From: an uncultured Clostridia bacterium
GTDB lineage: Bacteria; Bacillota; Clostridia; TANB77; CAG-508
Direction of reading: 5' to 3'
Assembly (NCBI GenBank): GCA_947584125.1
Contig: CANPWI010000050.1
Location: forward strand, 1 to 9,691
DNA: 9,691 bases
Below, one piece after another: positions 6,454 through 9,691 of this stretch. The translations under genes were made by a program, and so were the position numbers. Each line of letters begins with the position of its first letter. Position 1 is the first letter of the stretch. Under the pieces are notes generated by a model that searched no databases, had not been told where the DNA came from, and saw nothing but the letters and a program-made list of their open reading frames with translations.

Positions 6454-7575
6454 TTAATAATTATTATTGTTTGCATCTTTTTCCTTTTTAATTCTTAATT
6501 GCATTATTGTTCTATTTAATACTTCTATATTTTTTTCTTCTATTTGTGCTTTTGCTTGTTCTAATGTTATTTTTTCTTCTACAAATAATTTTGCTATTGA
6601 ATTTATTAATCCTATACTTCCTTTTTCTAGACTACTTTGTATAGCATCTTCTATTTCTGAAACACTTAGTTTTTCTTTTCTTATTAATCCTGCAACTATA
6701 TTGTCTACAACCATAACCTCTGGAACTAATACTCTTTTTCCATCTGTTCCTTTTAATAATCTTTGTGATATAACTAATTTTAATAATGAAGATAATAAAT
6801 ATTTTATACTTGCTTGGTCTCTTACCTCATAGAAATTTATCATTCTATCTATTGTTTCAGCGCAAGATTTTGTATGAAGAGTACCTATAACTAAATGTCC
6901 TGATTCCGCAGTTTCTATAGCTGCCTCCATAGTTTCTTTATCTCTAATTTCTCCTATTATAACTATATCACAGTCTTCTCTTAAAGAGTTCTTTACACCA
7001 TCACTAAATGTAAGTGAATCTTTACCAAAACCTACCTCTTTTTGTACTATTAAAGATTTTTTTGATGTATGTTTATATTCAACCGGATTTTCTAATGATA
7101 ATATTTTTTTGTTTTGATTTTCATTTATTTCATTTACTAATGCATTTAGTGTTGTTGTTTTACCAGAGTTAGTTTTTCCTGTAACAAGCATTAATCCTTG
7201 TGGTTGATATGTCATTCTTCTAACAATATCTGGAACTCCTAAGGATTCATAAGATGGTAATGTACTTTTTATAAGTCTTAATGTAAATATTGGTACATCA
7301 TCTGATTTTGAAATATTTACTCTTAGTCTTATATCTTCAAATTCATAAGATGTATCTAACTTTTTTGTTTCCTGAAATATTGTATCTTTATCTACATTTC
7401 CTCTTATAAAATAATCGTATATTTCTAACATATCTTCTTCTGTTAATACCTCAAATTGTTCAGCTGGTTCTAATGTTCTTATAATTCTAAACATTGGTTT
7501 ATTTCCACAAATTAAATGCACATCAGATGCATCTTGCTCTTTGGCAGCTTTTAAAACCTCGTCCATTTGTATCAT
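6454..7575 (-). CDS. pilT: Type IV pilus retraction ATPase PilT
   Basis: 373 residues, close to the family norm. PilT is a hexameric cytoplasmic ATPase that disassembles pili, driving twitching or DNA uptake. The N-terminal PAS-like domain (about 1-100) has the PilT-type ASDVHLICGNKPMFRI (16-31). The ATPase domain shows Walker A GKTNSGKT (133-140), Asp box ENPVEY (162-167), Walker B DIVIIGEIRD (203-212) with Glu209, and His box SGHLVIGTLHT (225-235). The C-terminal helix LIRKEKLSVSEIEDAI (297-312) sits where PilT proteins carry AIRNLIRE, which is only partly kept. There is no tetracysteine zinc motif and no MshEN domain, which separates it from PilB. AAGGGGGA is placed eight bases before the ATG at 7575 and overlaps the pilB stop. 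A second ATG three codons in is possible but less well spaced. The tail ends in an Asn run (DANNNNY). Confidence 0.94.
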   Translation of the reverse strand: MIQMDEVLKAAKEQDASDVHLICGNKPMFRIIRTLEPAEQFEVLTEEDMLEIYDYFIRGNVDKDTIFQETKKLDTSYEFEDIRLRVNISKSDDVPIFTLRLIKSTLPSYESLGVPDIVRRMTYQPQGLMLVTGKTNSGKTTTLNALVNEINENQNKKILSLENPVEYKHTSKKSLIVQKEVGFGKDSLTFSDGVKNSLREDCDIVIIGEIRDKETMEAAIETAESGHLVIGTLHTKSCAETIDRMINFYEVRDQASIKYLLSSLLKLVISQRLLKGTDGKRVLVPEVMVVDNIVAGLIRKEKLSVSEIEDAIQSSLEKGSIGLINSIAKLFVEEKITLEQAKAQIEEKNIEVLNRTIMQLRIKKEKDANNNNY

Positions 7576-7589
7576 TTGTAATTTCCCCC

Positions 7590-9218
7590 TTAATATATAA
7601 CTAATTTTTTATTAAGTTCTTCTAAAGTAGTAACTCCTTTTAAAACTTTATGTATACCATCTATAACAAGTGGCCTATAATCTGTATTTTTTAATGCTTC
7701 TTCTCTAATTTTTAATGTAGATGCATCTTGTATTATAAGTTCTCTTAATGAATCCTGTAATACTAAAACTTCAAATATTCCAATTCTTCCTATATATCCT
7801 ACATGATTGCATTTATCACATCCAACTGCTTCATAAGTTTGATAATCTCCATAATCAAATTGAGTATTATATTTTTCACCAATTTGCTTCATTATTTCAA
7901 GTTCTTTTTCATTAAATGGTCTTTTTCTTGCACAATCTTTACAAATTCTTCTAACAAGTCTTTGTGATACACATGTTGCAAGTGTACTTGATATATCATA
8001 ATTAGAAATTCCCATTTTTCTTAATCTAGTAATAACCTCTACTGCATCAATGGTATGTATTGTAGATAAAACATAGTGTCCAGTTTGACCTGCTTGCATT
8101 GCAATTTCTGCTGTTTCTCTATCACGAATTTCTCCAACAAGTATTATGTCTGGATCTTGTCTAAGTACTGTTCTTAAAGATGATATAAAATTAGTTTTTG
8201 GATCTATTTCTATTTGATTTAATCCATTTATTCTAATTTCAACTGGATCCTCTATCGTTGTTATATTTATTTCTGGTTTATTTAAATAATCTATTATACT
8301 ATATAAACTTGTTGTTTTACCTTCACCTGTTGGTGCTGCCATAATAGTGATAGAATTTTTCTTATCAAAGCTTTTTCTAATTTTTTCTTCATCTTCTGGA
8401 AAACCTAAATCAGTTAATTTTTGTATATCTACATTTTTCTTAAGTAATCTTAAAACGAATTTTTCTCCAAAAATATTTTTTTGTGAAGATACACGAATAT
8501 TATAATCTGGATAAAGAATAATTCTTCCATCTTGTGGTTCTTGTTTTTCTTGGTGCATATTTGATATTGCTTTTAATCTTCCTATTATTTGTGCTTGTTT
8601 CTCTTTTTCTATTGTAGCAACAGAAAATAATTCACCATCAATTCTATAACGAACTCTTAATTCTGTTTCCATTGGCTCAAAGTGAATATCACTTGCTCTT
8701 TTATCCATTGCTGTTTTTATTATACTATCTACTAATGATGTTATATTATTATCAGATAATACATCCAAATTTTCTGTAACTTTTCCTTGTAAATTCTTAA
8801 TGACATCATCTAATATTACTCCAAATGTAATATATTTTTCAAGCATTAATCCTTTATTTAAAAGTAATAGTCTTACAGTTTCAACATTTCTTTTATTAGT
8901 AGTATCTGCAAAACATACTTTTATTCTTCCAGGTGCAACCTCAAATGGTACAGCTCTTATACTTTTTATTACATCATAAGATATATAATCTTCCGGTCTT
9001 ATTTTTATATCTGTTCTTCTTAAAATAATAGATTTTTCTCCTAATATATCTCCCATAGCTTCTATTAGTTTCTGCTCGTCACACAGATTAAGTTCATAAA
9101 TTATATCTCCTATCTTTTTATTTGAATGTTCTTTTTGATAATCCAATGCTTTTTGAATATCATTTTCGTTTATAAGTCCCCTTCTTACAAGTTCTATTCC
9201 TAATGGTAATCTTCCCAT
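7590..9218 (-). CDS. pilB: Type IV pilus assembly ATPase PilB (GspE/PulE family)
   Basis: 542 residues. PilB powers pilus extension by ATP-driven rotation of PilC. The N-terminal MshEN-type domain (about 1-145) has two repeats, LGIELVRRGLINENDIQKAL (6-25) and a second starting at IGDIIYELNL (37-46); such domains can bind cyclic di-GMP. The ATPase core follows with SDIHFEP (176-182), RIDGEL (192-197), Walker A APTGEGKT (295-302), Asp box EDPVE (323-327), RQDPDIILVGEIRDRETAE (353-371) as Walker B, and His box TGHYVLSTIHT (379-389). The metal-binding tetracysteine is CKDC (426-429) plus CDKC (467-470), typical of PilB/GspE and absent from PilT. The first Walker A residue is Ala rather than Gly. 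AAAGGAGT lies seven bases before the ATG. It heads the pilB-pilT-pilC-ROK operon, 126 bp downstream of a partial gene. Confidence 0.95.
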   Translation of the reverse strand: MGRLPLGIELVRRGLINENDIQKALDYQKEHSNKKIGDIIYELNLCDEQKLIEAMGDILGEKSIILRRTDIKIRPEDYISYDVIKSIRAVPFEVAPGRIKVCFADTTNKRNVETVRLLLLNKGLMLEKYITFGVILDDVIKNLQGKVTENLDVLSDNNITSLVDSIIKTAMDKRASDIHFEPMETELRVRYRIDGELFSVATIEKEKQAQIIGRLKAISNMHQEKQEPQDGRIILYPDYNIRVSSQKNIFGEKFVLRLLKKNVDIQKLTDLGFPEDEEKIRKSFDKKNSITIMAAPTGEGKTTSLYSIIDYLNKPEINITTIEDPVEIRINGLNQIEIDPKTNFISSLRTVLRQDPDIILVGEIRDRETAEIAMQAGQTGHYVLSTIHTIDAVEVITRLRKMGISNYDISSTLATCVSQRLVRRICKDCARKRPFNEKELEIMKQIGEKYNTQFDYGDYQTYEAVGCDKCNHVGYIGRIGIFEVLVLQDSLRELIIQDASTLKIREEALKNTDYRPLVIDGIHKVLKGVTTLEELNKKLVIY

Positions 9219-9249
9219 ATTTTTTACTCCTTTCTTTAGTTCTAATAAT

Positions 9250-9255
9250 ATTATA
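9250..9255 (-). promoter_or_regulatory. Possible -10 element upstream of pilB
   Basis: A perfect TATAAT on the minus strand lies 31 bases before the pilB ATG, a plausible distance for a short leader. No recognisable -35 is present at 16-18 bp (TATAAA is the best), and there is no extended -10. In such AT-rich DNA this may be chance, and pilB could instead be read from further upstream. No hairpin terminator is visible in 9219-9344 that would separate pilB from the preceding gene. Confidence 0.35.
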
Positions 9256-9344
9256 TCCTATTTTTCTACTTTTTTATATATTTTTTTATAAATTACAAAT
9301 AATTTCCATTTTTTTATATATTTATAATTAATACTACAAATTTA

Positions 9345-9691
9345 CTAGCTTTCCAATTTGTTAACTGAAAATTCTAAAGTTTTGGATAAATCTGAATTAT
9401 TATCTATTATTAGCACCGTTAATACATTATCTTTTAATTTAAACTCTGCTGTAATATTTTCAGCTATTAATACATTATTTCTATATATTCCATAGCTATT
9501 ACCATCTTGTGGTGAATAGTATATTGTAGATTCTTCTGTACTTTCATTATATAAATATGCTTTTCCATCTTTTGCATCTTGTATTATCATTTTTCTTTCT
9601 TTTATATCTTCTAATATATATAGTTTAACTTTATTAGTTTCAGTTTGAAAAGTACCTTCTACATCTAATGTATCTACATTTTTATAAAATG
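9345..9691 (-). CDS. Unrecognised beta-rich protein, partial (N-terminus outside window); possible minor prepilin
   Basis: The frame is open without interruption from the right window edge to the stop at 9345-9347, giving 114 visible C-terminal residues; the ATG at 9590 is internal and has no ribosome binding site. I do not recognise the family with certainty. The visible part is rich in predicted beta strands (KVKLYILED, KAYLYNE, STIYYSP, SYGIYRNNVLIAENITAEFKL in outline, then VLTVLIIDN) with no membrane helix and no cysteine. The order short strand, IYRNN, LIAENIT, strand, LTVLI resembles C-terminal domains of PilW/GspJ/ComGF-like minor pilins, and the gene lies just upstream of pilB on the same strand. 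A prepilin would need a type III signal peptide and N-terminal helix, which would be outside the window. The prepilin call is inference; a secreted or other beta-rich protein is equally possible on sequence alone. Confidence 0.6.
   Translation of the reverse strand, partial: FYKNVDTLDVEGTFQTETNKVKLYILEDIKERKMIIQDAKDGKAYLYNESTEESTIYYSPQDGNSYGIYRNNVLIAENITAEFKLKDNVLTVLIIDNNSDLSKTLEFSVNKLES

Noticed and set aside
6253..6832. Plus-strand open frames opposite the pilC start and the pilT end
   Set aside because: Antisense to conserved pilus genes, hydrophobic low-complexity translations and no supporting signals.
9270..9323. Two copies of a T-run followed by ATATATTT (9270-9283 and 9310-9323) as a possible direct-repeat operator
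   Set aside because: Low-complexity AT sequence that recurs by chance in DNA of this composition; no GC-containing core supports a binding site.
9345..9590. An 81-residue complete small gene starting at the ATG at 9590
   Set aside because: The frame continues open to the window edge and no ribosome binding site precedes this ATG, so it is an internal Met of a longer gene.
1..9691. Search for CRISPR arrays, insertion sequences, tRNA/rRNA genes, riboswitches, toxin-antitoxin or defence modules
   Set aside because: No regularly spaced repeats, transposase motifs, terminal inverted repeats or RNA-gene signatures were seen; almost all sequence is accounted for by housekeeping-type envelope and pilus genes.

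Overview
The window is very AT-rich DNA with long, tightly packed genes, strong GGAGG-type ribosome binding sites and only TAA or TAG stops. TGG encodes Trp and nothing suggests an altered code. The gene content (type IV pilus motor genes in a Gram-positive-type background, MltG, an Amidase_6 protein, a copper-amine-oxidase-N/SH3 protein derived from the GH18 family) fits an uncultured, low-GC, gut-type Clostridia. This placement is inferred from protein families and composition; no taxonomic marker gene is present.

Layout. Left block (1-2533, minus strand): a cell-envelope operon transcribed right to left. It runs from a membrane-anchored protein with a decayed GH18 domain, to the endolytic transglycosylase MltG, to an Amidase_6 protein cut by the window edge. 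The last gene's ribosome binding site lies inside a hairpin. Middle (2534-4136): a divergent promoter region of about 180 bp, then an NfeD-like protein and an SPFH/stomatin-like protein on the plus strand, a classic membrane-microdomain pair. A bidirectional terminator at 4145-4178 ends this unit and the convergent operon to its right.

Right block (4177-9691, minus strand): a type IV pilus motor operon in the order pilB (assembly ATPase), pilT (retraction ATPase), pilC (inner-membrane platform). A ROK-family sugar kinase gene sits 17 bp behind pilC. Upstream of pilB is the C-terminal part of an unrecognised gene cut by the right edge; its beta-rich sequence and position suggest a minor prepilin, but this is not proven. 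Gene spacing inside the block is 14-17 bp, with ribosome binding sites next to or overlapping the preceding stop codon, so pilB-pilT-pilC-ROK is very probably one transcript.

How the genes work together: PilB and PilT would alternately power pilus extension and retraction through PilC. The pilins, prepilin peptidase and PilM/N/O alignment proteins are not in view, apart from the possible pilin at the edge. The left operon looks like peptidoglycan processing. I found no CRISPR array, mobile element, tRNA or rRNA, and no evidence of a wholly new system. The most notable points are the GH18 remnant with Gln at the catalytic Glu position, the hairpin covering the amidase ribosome binding site, the altered Walker A of PilB and the ROK kinase attached to the pilus operon.
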